Positions 56,258 to 64,000 of a DNA stretch of 64,000 nt are shown in pieces. The DNA lies in assembly GCF_000429305.1 (NCBI RefSeq), contig NZ_AUBP01000002.1, positions 372,001 to 436,000 of the forward strand. The letters run 5' to 3'. Origin of the DNA: Desulfovibrio inopinatus DSM 10711. Its GTDB lineage: Bacteria > Desulfobacterota > Desulfovibrionia > Desulfovibrionales > Desulfovibrionaceae. The stretch's first letter is position 1. The number at the start of each line of letters is the position of its first letter. The notes beneath the pieces were generated by a model. That model saw nothing but the letters and a program-made list of their open reading frames with translations, did no database searches and was not told the origin of the DNA. The translations under genes were made by a program, and so were the position numbers.

Positions 56258-56349
56258 GATAAGAGCAGAAGGATTGGGAACACGGTTGTTGCCCATTGCC
56301 GTCGAGGTTTGATAGGATGGTACAATATGCACATAAAAGGAGAGCGTTC

Positions 56350-56961
56350 ATGAATGTACTTATCGTCTATTATTCCTTGTATGGCCACATTCACAGTATG
56401 GCACAAGCCATGGCTGAAGGAGTGGGGGAAGTTGAAGGAGCCACACCCATCCTCAAACGAGTTCCTGAAACGCTGAGTGATGATATCCTGACCAAAATGG
56501 GAGCTCTGGATATCCAAAAAGGTATGTCCAGCATCGAAGTGGCCACCCCACAAGATTTAGCTGCTGCCGATGCGGTCATTTTCGGCACCCCGACGCGTTT
56601 CGGAAATATGTGCGGACAGATGCGTCAGTTTCTCGATGCGACAGGACAACTCTGGGATACGGGGGCACTGGTTGGGAAAGTGGGAAGTGTTTTCACTTCA
56701 TCCAACACGCAGCATGGTGGGCAGGAAAGTACTATTTTAAGCTTTCATATCTCATTGCTTCATCATGGCATGGTCATTGTAGGCTTGCCGTATGCTTATG
56801 AAGGCCTCATGAATACGTCTGAAGTCTGCGGCTGCTCGCCATATGGTGCGTCCACGGTTGCCGGGGCTGATGGAGCGAAAACGCCGAATGATACGGAATT
56901 GCGTGGTGCTCGTTTTCAGGGACGGCATGTTGCAACGATTGCCAGTAAACTCATTGGCTGA
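56350..56961 (+). CDS. wrbA: NAD(P)H:quinone oxidoreductase, WrbA family
   Basis: 203 residues from the chosen ATG at 56350 with AAGGAG 8 bases upstream. Flavodoxin-like fold: [20 protein letters not shown] at the FMN loop, [35 protein letters not shown] and [14 protein letters not shown], all diagnostic for type IV quinone reductases. It reduces quinones by two electrons with NAD(P)H. It is convergent with the 53-residue gene, with a long palindrome between them. Confidence 0.96.
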   Translation: MNVLIVYYSLYGHIHSMAQAMAEGVGEVEGATPILKRVPETLSDDILTKMGALDIQKGMSSIEVATPQDLAAADAVIFGTPTRFGNMCGQMRQFLDATGQLWDTGALVGKVGSVFTSSNTQHGGQESTILSFHISLLHHGMVIVGLPYAYEGLMNTSEVCGCSPYGASTVAGADGAKTPNDTELRGARFQGRHVATIASKLIG

Positions 56962-57027
56962 TTCAGGTTGAACAAAGAGCTCTTCCATAAATGCCTTATG
57001 AGATGATCACGGGCCTGTAGAGCCTGA

Positions 57028-57078
57028 CACACCGAAAGGGCCCCGGCGAATTGAATTCGCCGGGGCCCTTTCGGTGTG
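57028..57078. terminator. Long perfect inverted repeat between wrbA and the 53-residue gene
   Basis: Two 25-base arms (57028-57052 and 57054-57078) are exact reverse complements around a single G. The arm contains GAAAGGGCCCC. It is a very strong hairpin between convergent genes, probably a bidirectional terminator; no T-run follows on either strand. Confidence 0.75.
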
Positions 57079-57101
57079 TGTGCGTCGTCTGATTCTATTA
57101 T

Positions 57102-57263
57102 CTAACCGCGAAGAATGACGGTATCACCATCACGTTTCACGGAAACAGCGGATTTGGTTTCATTCAGAGCGCCGTGGAAAGACATTCCCGTGTTGAAGGA
57201 CACATTGACATTAGCGTTTTCGGGCATGGCTTCCAAAGCAGCTTTGAGTTCTTTCACGGTCAT
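57102..57263 (-). CDS. Small conserved-looking protein (53 residues)
   Basis: Translates as MTVKELKAALEAMPENANVN, then VSFNTGMSFHGALNETKSAV and SVKRDGDTVILRG. A short helix followed by beta strands; no family was recognised. AAGGAG 8 bases upstream of the ATG and a long terminator palindrome 23 bases past the stop support a real gene. Its upstream region carries two tandem palindromes of the same kind, suggesting tight repression. It is too short for standard ORF listings. Confidence 0.75.
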   Translation of the reverse strand: MTVKELKAALEAMPENANVNVSFNTGMSFHGALNETKSAVSVKRDGDTVILRG

Positions 57264-57316
57264 GGCGCGTCTCCTTATGTAGAGCCAAAGGGCGTCAGAG
57301 GTATTACTTTTGTTTT

Positions 57317-57336
57317 GGTTGGTTAACTAACCAACC
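57317..57336. promoter_or_regulatory. Operator-like palindrome 1
   Basis: GGTTGGTTA-AC-TAACCAACC, two 9-base arms. Its 16-base core TTGGTTAACTAACCAA is almost the same as site 2 at 57354-57369. It is 54 bases upstream of the 53-residue gene start. Confidence 0.7.
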
Positions 57337-57353
57337 GGCAAGGTCGTTTCTAG

Positions 57354-57369
57354 TTGGTTGACCAACCAA
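57354..57369. promoter_or_regulatory. Operator-like palindrome 2
   Basis: TTGGTTGACCAACCAA, 35 bases from site 1 and nearly identical to it (TTGGTTRACYAACCAA). A pair like this usually binds two dimers of one TetR- or MarR-type regulator; no such gene is in the window near it. I see nothing else in the surrounding gap 57264-57605. Confidence 0.65.
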
Positions 57370-57605
57370 TGTCCAGCGTTTTTTTCCATGAATTTGATAT
57401 TTTTTTCTCAATCTTCATGAAGGTGCTGTAATGTACTGATTTGTATGGTGTTTAGATGGTGTGATTCGTGGAGAAAGTTGTATCTAATCTCGTCCTCAAA
57501 TTGTTTTGTAGGCGTACTTGGGTGCGAATGCACAGAATGGAGAGAAATATTTCTCCTGGTTGTTGGAAAAAATCTGTAATTCGAGGAATCTTTCATTGGA
57601 TCAAA

Positions 57606-58013
57606 TTAGTGCACCCCACACGAAGCCAAGTAGGCTCCTAGTTTTTTATCTGTGCCATGGATGTGATCCACGAGCCAATTGCTTAAGAAATTGATGAGAT
57701 CTATGGAGTTCGCGGCAGTCTCGGTTTGTTCATGAAGACGAATTTGAGAAATCTTATCAATGAACTTCTGGTGTTCTTCTTTATGAGGGAGAATTTCTGG
57801 GTAGGTATGTTGCTCCATAAATGCTTCTTCTGTTCCGAAATGCGTTATTGCGTACTGATGCATTTGTTCTAAAATAGAATGAACAGGGTCCGTATTCGTC
57901 TGATTCTGCATAGCGTCGTAGAGTGTATTCACCATGCGCAGAAGCTGGTGATGTTGCTCGTCCATAATGTGTATATTGACAGAAAGGCTTTCACTCCATT
58001 CAAGTATAGCCAT
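57606..58013 (-). CDS. Bacteriohemerythrin
   Basis: 135 residues forming a single hemerythrin domain that binds a di-iron centre. The ligand motifs are visible: HIMDEQHHQLL, HFGTEEAFMEQH, HKEEHQKF and WLVDHIHGTDK. In anaerobic and microaerobic bacteria it binds O2 for storage or protection. The start at 58013 gives MAILEWSESLSVNI, a normal N-terminus. It stands alone upstream of the HD-GYP gene on the same strand. Confidence 0.97.
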   Translation of the reverse strand: MAILEWSESLSVNIHIMDEQHHQLLRMVNTLYDAMQNQTNTDPVHSILEQMHQYAITHFGTEEAFMEQHTYPEILPHKEEHQKFIDKISQIRLHEQTETAANSIDLINFLSNWLVDHIHGTDKKLGAYLASCGVH

Positions 58014-58185
58014 AGTGTGCTCTCTTGTATTTGATGTTGATTTCTTTCATATTTTCCATGAGCAGAAGGAGTAAATGTGAAATATTCTGGCCGCTTTGTT
58101 CAGAGCAAGCGGTGTAAAAGTGAAAAATGTAAAAAAATATTTGAGAATTGCAAGAGTATGGTGGATATCGTCTGCTTATTGAGAT

Positions 58186-61100
58186 TTAATTCGGTTTGCC
58201 TGGGCGTTTATGGGCATTATTAAGAAATGGAGAAATATCGTCGGTATCGTTTTGCTCCGGACGGAGATATTTTTGCGCATATTCACGGAAAATTCCACTT
58301 TTTAGAAAAATATCGAAGAGCTCTGCGTCAATGTGTTGATCATTTCGCATAAAACTCATTATCTGAAGGGCTTCAGAGAGCGTTTTGGGTTTTTTGTACG
58401 GTCTGTCAAAGGCAGTTAAGGCTTCGAATATATCGGCAATGGCAAGAATGCGTGATTCTATGCGCAGGTCTTTAGCACTTTTCTTGAGAGGATATCCTGT
58501 ACCGATCAGTGTTTCATGGTGAGCCAATGCTATGTTCGGGACATTGCGCAAGTTTTCGGGAAAAGGAATTTTCGAGAGCATCTCCAGTCCGCTCAATGTG
58601 TGTTCATTGATCTTAAAGCGTTCTTCAGGAGTAAGTGTTCCTCGAGAGATACATAGATTATACAATTCTCCCCGGTTGTATTCATGAGGTGGGATTTCAA
58701 GCGGATTCCCAAAAGCGTCGTGCAGGTGCGAGTAGTTTTTTGATTGGGGGACAATATGTTCCGGTTTGTCGGAGAGTAATGGCTCTGCTACTGGCAGCGG
58801 CGGGTCCGTGCTATCGCCTTTGGCTCGGTGTTCTGCTCTGGAAATGCCCAAGCGATCACTGAAATGACGCATCCACGTTCTGTTGGCAATGGATTCTAGC
58901 CGAGATTGTGTTTCCTCCGTCATAAATTCTGTGCCGAGATTGCAATTGGCAATGAATTCGAAATCGTCCTCAATGGAGCGAAGCGTTTCTTGCAGTTCTT
59001 GTTCAAGCTGCTCGATATTTTCTTTGCCTTGAAGTTGTCGTTGTAAAAATACAATTTCGGCATCACGTCGGAGGACTTCGAAACGCATGCGGATTTCATG
59101 AATACGGTTGTATATCGTTTCAAGTTTTGTGGCTTTATCGACAACATATTCGGGAGTGGTGACTTTGCCACAATCGTGCAGCCACGAGGCAATGAACAAT
59201 TGTCGCCACTCGTCTTCCGTGTTCAAGCGAAAATCTGCCAGCGGTCCGTCTTCCTTCTCATGCGCAGCACGAGCCAGCATCTCTGCCAATTCCGGCACCC
59301 TCGTACAATGGCCACCGGTATAGGGAGACTTGGCATCGATAGATGCGGCCACAACCTGGACAAGCGCATCGAACAGTTCGGTGAGGGAATTAACGAGATT
59401 CCGGTTATCCAGCGTTACCGCTGCTTGAGCTGCCAATGAGGCCACGAATTTGATGCGTTCTTTGCACGTTCCGTCTTCCGTTGTGTCGGTCTCTGTACAA
59501 GGATTGAATAACTGTATGACGCCGAGCACTTCATCGCGACGCGTTACGATGGGGACACACATGAGTGAGGAAATCGTGTAATCTTTGGGTTCTTCAGGAA
59601 GTCCGGTGGGGAATAAGCTGAAATTCCCGTTAGGTATGACAATAGATTCCCGCTGAGTGAACGCCTGACAGGCAGAATGGAGTACCGAATCTTTGCTCAA
59701 GAATGCCATGATTTGCGGTTGAATCATCATACGCGGCGCGGGAGTCTCTGACATTCCACCAAGGTGGATATTTTGTGGACCAAGGCTCAACAACTCGACA
59801 CCAAGCAGATTGTCTTCTTTGATGTACAGCACTCCGCCGTCAGCCTGGACCAACTCCTTTGCATTGGAAAAAATCAATGAAACCAGTTGGTTCAATTTTT
59901 TCTCGGTGGAAAGAGCTACACCACCCTCGACCAGCATTTCCAACTTGCTTTGTGTTTGAATGAGATTCTCTGTTTTTGTTCGGATCGTCGCTTTCATGGC
60001 TTCGTAAGTCTGCGCCAGGGTATTAACCTCTTTGATGATCGAATTGATCGGAGGGGAAGGAGAAAAGTCGAAAGACTGAATTTTTTGTGCTTCGGCCATG
60101 AGTGCATTGACCGGACGGGCAGCGCGGCGACCAACCAACATAACGATAGGGATAATTATGATGAGCAGTCCCACCGCGATAAATACAATGCGAATAGCCA
60201 ACCGTTTGATATGTCCTGTGATGTCGCGCAGGGGAGCCGCTATGACAACATGGAGGTGTTGTCCCGAGTCGGGTTCCATACTCATTTGGCTGGCGATATA
60301 CATTTCACCATCTATGTTGAGAAAGAACGGTTTCCTTGATCCTTTCGTTACATTGTCGTTCTTGGAGGTCATTTCCTTTGCGACAGCGGCAACGACGGGA
60401 TTTGAAGACGTCGTGGCGTGAGGAAGGTGGAGATCGGTAGAGAGGACGTTTTTCCATGCGAGTCCAGGCAGAGCAATGAGCTGATTGTCTTTATCGACAA
60501 TCCAAATGACACCGTTTCGAGCAACCTTCTGCGACGCAAGAATGTCGCCAAGTTTGACCAAAGTGACATCGACACCGAGGACTCCGCTACCGTTGGCGAG
60601 TTGGCGGGCGCAGGTCAAACCCGGAAGTCTGGAACTACTGAAAATATATGGTGTCGTGAACGTTGTTTGCCCTGTTTCTTGCGCCTGAACAAACCAAGGG
60701 CGTATTCGTGGATCGTATTCGACAACTGAGTCTTGCCGTGTACGAATGATGTCCAAATTGTGTTTACGAAATTGCCATACCTGATGGCGAGTACCCTCTA
60801 TCGAAGTGGTGATGACTCTATCTATATATGCCGTTTCAGGTGGAGCATCGTATGTGCGGAGGATAGTCTCATTGTTTCTTGGCGCGATAAGTTGATGGAA
60901 TGTGCCATCGTTGTATCCTGTATAGATGGAGAGAAGGACTGGCGTGTCGTCGAGAATAGCCTTCATTGTGATAGTACTATCTATAAATGATGCAGGATCT
61001 GTATGGTCGAGAGCAGCCGTCATAGGGTTAAGGGCTGCGGTTTCGGTGAGGGTGGCAATGGATGAAATGACGACGTTGATACGAGCGCTGGTTTTCGTCG

Positions 61101-61260
61101 TGATTTCTTCAAACAATGTTTCCGTTGATTCAAGTGCAGACATTCTCCCTTCATATTGAATGACAGAAAGGAGCATGACAATAAGGATCATCGCCGTACT
61201 AAAGGCAATCCAGGAAATGAGGGAAGAGAGACTAAATGTGGATTTGTTTTGTATCTTCAT
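58186..61260 (-). CDS. Cache-HAMP-GAF-HD-GYP signalling protein (c-di-GMP phosphodiesterase)
   Basis: 1024 residues. Membrane segment about 10-32, large periplasmic Cache domain, second membrane segment about 345-367 (VFIAVGLLIIIIPIVML), HAMP-like linker, GAF domain (about 460-640) and HD-GYP domain (about 680-990) with SWLHDCGKV and HHETLIGTGYP. HD-GYP proteins hydrolyse cyclic di-GMP; the HD and GYP residues are present, so it is probably active. The segment between HD and GYP is unusually long, with about 150 inserted residues. The ligand of the Cache domain is unknown. Confidence 0.93.
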   Translation of the reverse strand: MKIQNKSTFSLSSLISWIAFSTAMILIVMLLSVIQYEGRMSALESTETLFEEITTKTSARINVVISSIATLTETAALNPMTAALDHTDPASFIDSTITMKAILDDTPVLLSIYTGYNDGTFHQLIAPRNNETILRTYDAPPETAYIDRVITTSIEGTRHQVWQFRKHNLDIIRTRQDSVVEYDPRIRPWFVQAQETGQTTFTTPYIFSSSRLPGLTCARQLANGSGVLGVDVTLVKLGDILASQKVARNGVIWIVDKDNQLIALPGLAWKNVLSTDLHLPHATTSSNPVVAAVAKEMTSKNDNVTKGSRKPFFLNIDGEMYIASQMSMEPDSGQHLHVVIAAPLRDITGHIKRLAIRIVFIAVGLLIIIIPIVMLVGRRAARPVNALMAEAQKIQSFDFSPSPPINSIIKEVNTLAQTYEAMKATIRTKTENLIQTQSKLEMLVEGGVALSTEKKLNQLVSLIFSNAKELVQADGGVLYIKEDNLLGVELLSLGPQNIHLGGMSETPAPRMMIQPQIMAFLSKDSVLHSACQAFTQRESIVIPNGNFSLFPTGLPEEPKDYTISSLMCVPIVTRRDEVLGVIQLFNPCTETDTTEDGTCKERIKFVASLAAQAAVTLDNRNLVNSLTELFDALVQVVAASIDAKSPYTGGHCTRVPELAEMLARAAHEKEDGPLADFRLNTEDEWRQLFIASWLHDCGKVTTPEYVVDKATKLETIYNRIHEIRMRFEVLRRDAEIVFLQRQLQGKENIEQLEQELQETLRSIEDDFEFIANCNLGTEFMTEETQSRLESIANRTWMRHFSDRLGISRAEHRAKGDSTDPPLPVAEPLLSDKPEHIVPQSKNYSHLHDAFGNPLEIPPHEYNRGELYNLCISRGTLTPEERFKINEHTLSGLEMLSKIPFPENLRNVPNIALAHHETLIGTGYPLKKSAKDLRIESRILAIADIFEALTAFDRPYKKPKTLSEALQIMSFMRNDQHIDAELFDIFLKSGIFREYAQKYLRPEQNDTDDISPFLNNAHKRPGKPN

Positions 61261-61839
61261 GACCTTCAGCGATGTTGAAATGAGCTACTTTCTCCAGTCA
61301 ATATATGGAACCATGCATTATTCAGTGTTTCGAGCAAAGAAGAGCTGTATGGCAGTGTACATGCATATAGTTTTCCAGAAAAGTCATTTTTTCTTGTTTG
61401 TATGAGGCGTAATGTTTTAATATTGTTACTTTTGTGTTTGACAATATGCTTGGAATAATATGCTCCGAGACACCAAGATCAAAGTCAGACATTGCTCTTC
61501 TCGTGTATATTATTGCGAATTGCAAAATATATTTCGATGTCAAAGCGTACGCGGTAAGTTTGGATCGATATATAAATTTTATAGGATTGGTTCTCTGGGA
61601 GATGATTGTATAATAACTGGAGCAGGGATGTCTTCCATTATGACGGTAACGCCGTAGATCTTTGAAAAAAAACGGTGCATGGGTGAAGGTATGGGAAATG
61701 ATGTGAAATAGGTTTTATCTATGTGTCATAAATGATTTTCTCGATCAGTATAATAAGAGTTGGTTATTTCCCCCCTCGTTCCCCTCTATACGTCAAGAGC
61801 ATAAGGGCATGAGTGAGAAAATTGATCGGAAAATGCATG
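61261..61839. other. AT-rich intergenic region
   Basis: About 580 bases between the HD-GYP gene and the small secreted protein gene, both on the minus strand. Short open frames here have no ribosome site or recognisable product. The HD-GYP promoter should lie within it. A TTGACA at about 61437 lacks a well-spaced -10. Confidence 0.5.
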
Positions 61840-62217
61840 TTAAGGTTTCGGACTCTCCGTCAACGTAATGCCGTACTCCGGGGCATATTCGTCGGCAATG
61901 AAGACGGATTTGATAATCTGCATATCAATATTGCTCTCGGCTGCCTCGACATATTGTGTGGTGGTATAGAATTCGATAACAATGGGAAGCTTGGGCTGAA
62001 CTTGGTCCAGAATATCCGTAAAGAGCGGGCTGCTGAAGAAGGATCGAGTCTCATTCTTCGTGCGCAAAAGCAGGTAATTGAAATCACCGGTTTCAGAGCC
62101 GGCATATGTTCCTTCGAGAAAAGACGTTTTGTCTTGGGCGAAACCGGGACAGGCAAAACATAACCAGAAGATACAGCATACGAGGAAGAATGGAGCACAT
62201 CGAAGACGACTGTGCAT
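61840..62217 (-). CDS. Small secreted protein of unknown function
   Basis: 125 residues from the chosen start at 62217, which has TTGGAG 8 bases upstream. An N-terminal signal peptide MHSRLRCAPFFLVCC... ends at about CPGFAQ, so the mature protein is about 98 residues and periplasmic. The mature part (for example IVIEFYTTTQYVEAAESNID and IIKSVFIADEYAPEYGIT) looks like a small beta-rich domain; no family was recognised. It follows the histidine kinase by 31 bases and is probably co-transcribed with it, so it may be an accessory sensor protein. Confidence 0.65.
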   Translation of the reverse strand: MHSRLRCAPFFLVCCIFWLCFACPGFAQDKTSFLEGTYAGSETGDFNYLLLRTKNETRSFFSSPLFTDILDQVQPKLPIVIEFYTTTQYVEAAESNIDMQIIKSVFIADEYAPEYGITLTESPKP

Positions 62218-62248
62218 ATATTTCTCCAAGAGGTTTGAGAGCATTGTA

Positions 62249-64000
62249 TCAAACGGGCAATGAAAAGGTAAATGTACTGCCTTTGCCAAGAACAGACTCG
62301 GCATGAATGTGACCTTTGTAATGTTCGATGATTTGCTTACAAATGGCCAGCCCGAGTCCTGTTCCTTTGGGGGTCTCCGGTGTGGTTTCTCCACGGCCGA
62401 CTTGATAGAATTTGTCAAATATATTGACGAGGTCTTTGGCAGGGATACCAGGGCCTTCATCGGTCACACGAATTTCAACAGCATTGTTGTGTGTGCTGAC
62501 ATCAATGATGATGCTTTTATCCGGTGGGGTAAATTTGGCTGCATTGCCAAGAAGGTTTGTTAAAACCTGCATGATACGGTCGGGATCGGCATGGAGAACA
62601 GGGAGGTCTTCATGGATTTCCATATGAATTCGCGCGGCGGCCCCTTTGGGCATGAGACCTGATACAACCGCTGTGGCTTGCTGTATGAGTCGTGCGATGT
62701 CGATTTTCTGGTCATGCCATTCCGCACTGCCCGACTCGATGCGTGTAAGATCAAGAAAGTCGTTGATGAGTCGTTTGAGGCGCTCGCCTTCTTCTTCAAT
62801 GATGGCAAGGTTGGTAATGATGCGATCGCGTTTTTTGGCGAGTCGGCTGTCTTCTTCCACTAATCCGACAAACGATGATTTGAATTCTTTGCTGATGAGT
62901 TTCGTGAAGCCGATGATAGAGGTCAGTGGCGTGCGGATATCATGTGATACCGTAGACATAAACGACGACTTGAGTTCATCGAGTTCCAGGAGTTTACGGT
63001 TGGCGATTTCGAGTTCGCTTGCCTTTTGATCCAGAGTTTTCGTACGTTCAAAAACAAGATTTTCCAGTGTCTTGTTGATTTCGGCAAGTTTGACTTCGAT
63101 AAGCTTGCGTTCCGTAATATCTCGTACAACGAGTACACCTGCTTTGATGCCATGAAAATCCATCTGCTTGATACGCATTTCGACGGGGAATGTTGATCCT
63201 TCTTTACGCATCGCTAAGACATCGAAAGGCGTCGTGTCGTCTTCCCGGAGGTGGCGGCGAAATTCTCGGCGAGACTCCGGCGCGATGAGCATTTCAACGG
63301 AGTCGATTTTTTTGGATTCAGCGAGACTATACCCAAACATGGGATAAAATTGATTGTTCACTTGGTGGATAATACCTTCGTCCTGGATGATAATTGCTTC
63401 CCAGGCTGCGTCAGCAAGCTGTTTGAACCGTTCTTCGGTTGATGACATCGCTTGGGCTGCTATCCGTCGAGTTTTGATATTGTAGTGTAAAAGCAAAGAC
63501 ACTGCGATAATACAGAGTGACACGATGATAAGAATAATTCCGGTCGAACGATCGATAGTAAAAAACGGAGTAGGAGCATTGAGTAATATATAGGAGGAGG
63601 GCAGGCGATTTAAAGGGATATTGTAACGCTGGAGTTCAATATAGTCGAAAATATTGGCATTGGGGCTTTCTTGGAATGGGATGTGGTCGGCACTTTCACC
63701 GTTGAGAATCATAATGGCAAGGTTGGCAGCGGCAGCTCCTTGGTGTTTACCACTGACAAGGTTGCCACCCACAACACCCGGCTTCATGGCAAAATCCCAG
63801 GCGGTGTATATAGGCCTGTTTGTTGCTTGAGTGATGAGGTTGATACCTTGATCCACAGTGAAAATATGACCGTCAGTGGATCGAGAAAGCCCCAGATTGA
63901 GCACGACAGACGTCGAATCAAGCTTGTTTAACTGGGCTTGGATTTCATCAACTGGAAGTTCACTCAAATCGAGTGCAGAGAGTTCGTCGACATGCTGTAT
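62249..64000 (-). CDS. Sensor histidine kinase with periplasmic binding domain, cut by right window edge
   Basis: The last 583 residues; the frame stays open through the right edge, so the apparent TTG start at 63967 is not real. Domains: the C-terminal part of an ABC-type substrate-binding-like domain (IYTAWDFAMKPGVVGGN, GKHQGAAAANLAIMILNG), a membrane segment (GIILIIVSLCIIAVSLLL), a PAS domain (ERFKQLADAAWEAIIIQDEG), a coiled coil, HisKA with MSTVSHDIRTPLTSIIGF, and an ATPase domain with LLGNAAKFTP, VTDEGPGIP and GTGLGLAICKQI. It is a membrane sensor that phosphorylates an unseen response regulator. The ligand is unknown. Confidence 0.92.
   Translation of the reverse strand: MQHVDELSALDLSELPVDEIQAQLNKLDSTSVVLNLGLSRSTDGHIFTVDQGINLITQATNRPIYTAWDFAMKPGVVGGNLVSGKHQGAAAANLAIMILNGESADHIPFQESPNANIFDYIELQRYNIPLNRLPSSYILLNAPTPFFTIDRSTGIILIIVSLCIIAVSLLLHYNIKTRRIAAQAMSSTEERFKQLADAAWEAIIIQDEGIIHQVNNQFYPMFGYSLAESKKIDSVEMLIAPESRREFRRHLREDDTTPFDVLAMRKEGSTFPVEMRIKQMDFHGIKAGVLVVRDITERKLIEVKLAEINKTLENLVFERTKTLDQKASELEIANRKLLELDELKSSFMSTVSHDIRTPLTSIIGFTKLISKEFKSSFVGLVEEDSRLAKKRDRIITNLAIIEEEGERLKRLINDFLDLTRIESGSAEWHDQKIDIARLIQQATAVVSGLMPKGAAARIHMEIHEDLPVLHADPDRIMQVLTNLLGNAAKFTPPDKSIIIDVSTHNNAVEIRVTDEGPGIPAKDLVNIFDKFYQVGRGETTPETPKGTGLGLAICKQIIEHYKGHIHAESVLGKGSTFTFSLPV

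Noticed and set aside
57408-57596. 62-residue minus-strand frame upstream of the operators
   Set aside because: No ribosome site; composition is low-complexity (His/Ser-rich) and likely chance.
61322-61543. 73-residue minus-strand frame in the intergenic gap
   Set aside because: No start signal or recognisable sequence; AT-rich noncoding is more likely.

Overview
The window looks like chromosomal DNA of a Gram-negative, probably anaerobic deltaproteobacterium of the Desulfovibrio group. This is inferred from the ArsR-methyltransferase regulator (SahR type) next to ahcY with its palindromic operator, a bacteriohemerythrin, several large Cache/PAS sensors, and a partial type VI secretion locus. 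No 16S gene is present, so the placement is a reasoned guess.

Region 1 (1-12.3 kb, + strand) is one operon for a thiazoline/thiazolidine metallophore of the pyochelin/yersiniabactin kind. It holds the 3' part of an HMWP2-like NRPS, a complete PchF-like NRPS whose adenylation pocket reads as cysteine, a saccharopine-dehydrogenase-like oxidoreductase, a PchG/Irp3-type thiazolinyl imide reductase, a type II thioesterase, and a short AraC-type protein that is only a DNA-binding domain. Genes overlap by ATGA or have strong Shine-Dalgarno sites. The loading module, aryl acid synthesis and transport genes must lie upstream of the window.

Region 2 (12.4-14.9 kb) is a scar zone: a decayed IS5-type transposase remnant, an intact IS256-family element with 26-bp inverted repeats, a tRNA-Ala(GGC) gene, and an AT-rich stretch without genes. 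The metallophore cluster ends against this debris on the 3' side of the tRNA, which suggests a genomic island border.

Region 3 (14.9-38.3 kb) is mostly chromosomal housekeeping and signalling: two tandem paralogous methyltransferases, a PhzF-family isomerase, a CgeB-like glycosyltransferase, a TPR lipoprotein, an IscA/HesB-like protein, a CsaA-like protein, two small proteins, a patatin phospholipase, the SAH detoxification pair ahcY-sahR, a chemoreceptor, pgi, tpx, a multi-PAS hybrid kinase, an L,D-transpeptidase, a Lon-like protease, and a RAYT transposase gene flanked by its own inverted repeats.

Region 4 (38.6-48.9 kb) is a compact type VI secretion operon, tssA-B-C-hcp-E-F-G-H. It has a candidate sigma-54 promoter before tssB and hairpins on both sides of hcp. 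The membrane/baseplate genes tssJ, K, L, M and vgrG are not in the window.

Region 5 (49-64 kb) holds treY with a GH57/DUF3536 glycosidase, a small oxidoreductase/DJ-1 pair, wrbA, a 53-residue protein gene downstream of two tandem palindromic operators, a bacteriohemerythrin, a Cache-GAF-HD-GYP protein, a small secreted protein, and a histidine kinase that runs off the right edge.

No CRISPR array, rRNA operon or prophage was seen. The features most worth follow-up are the NRPS cluster (with a cysteine-type terminal thioesterase and a relic adenylation domain), the paired palindromes at 57.3 kb, and the hairpin that can mask the IS256 transposase start.
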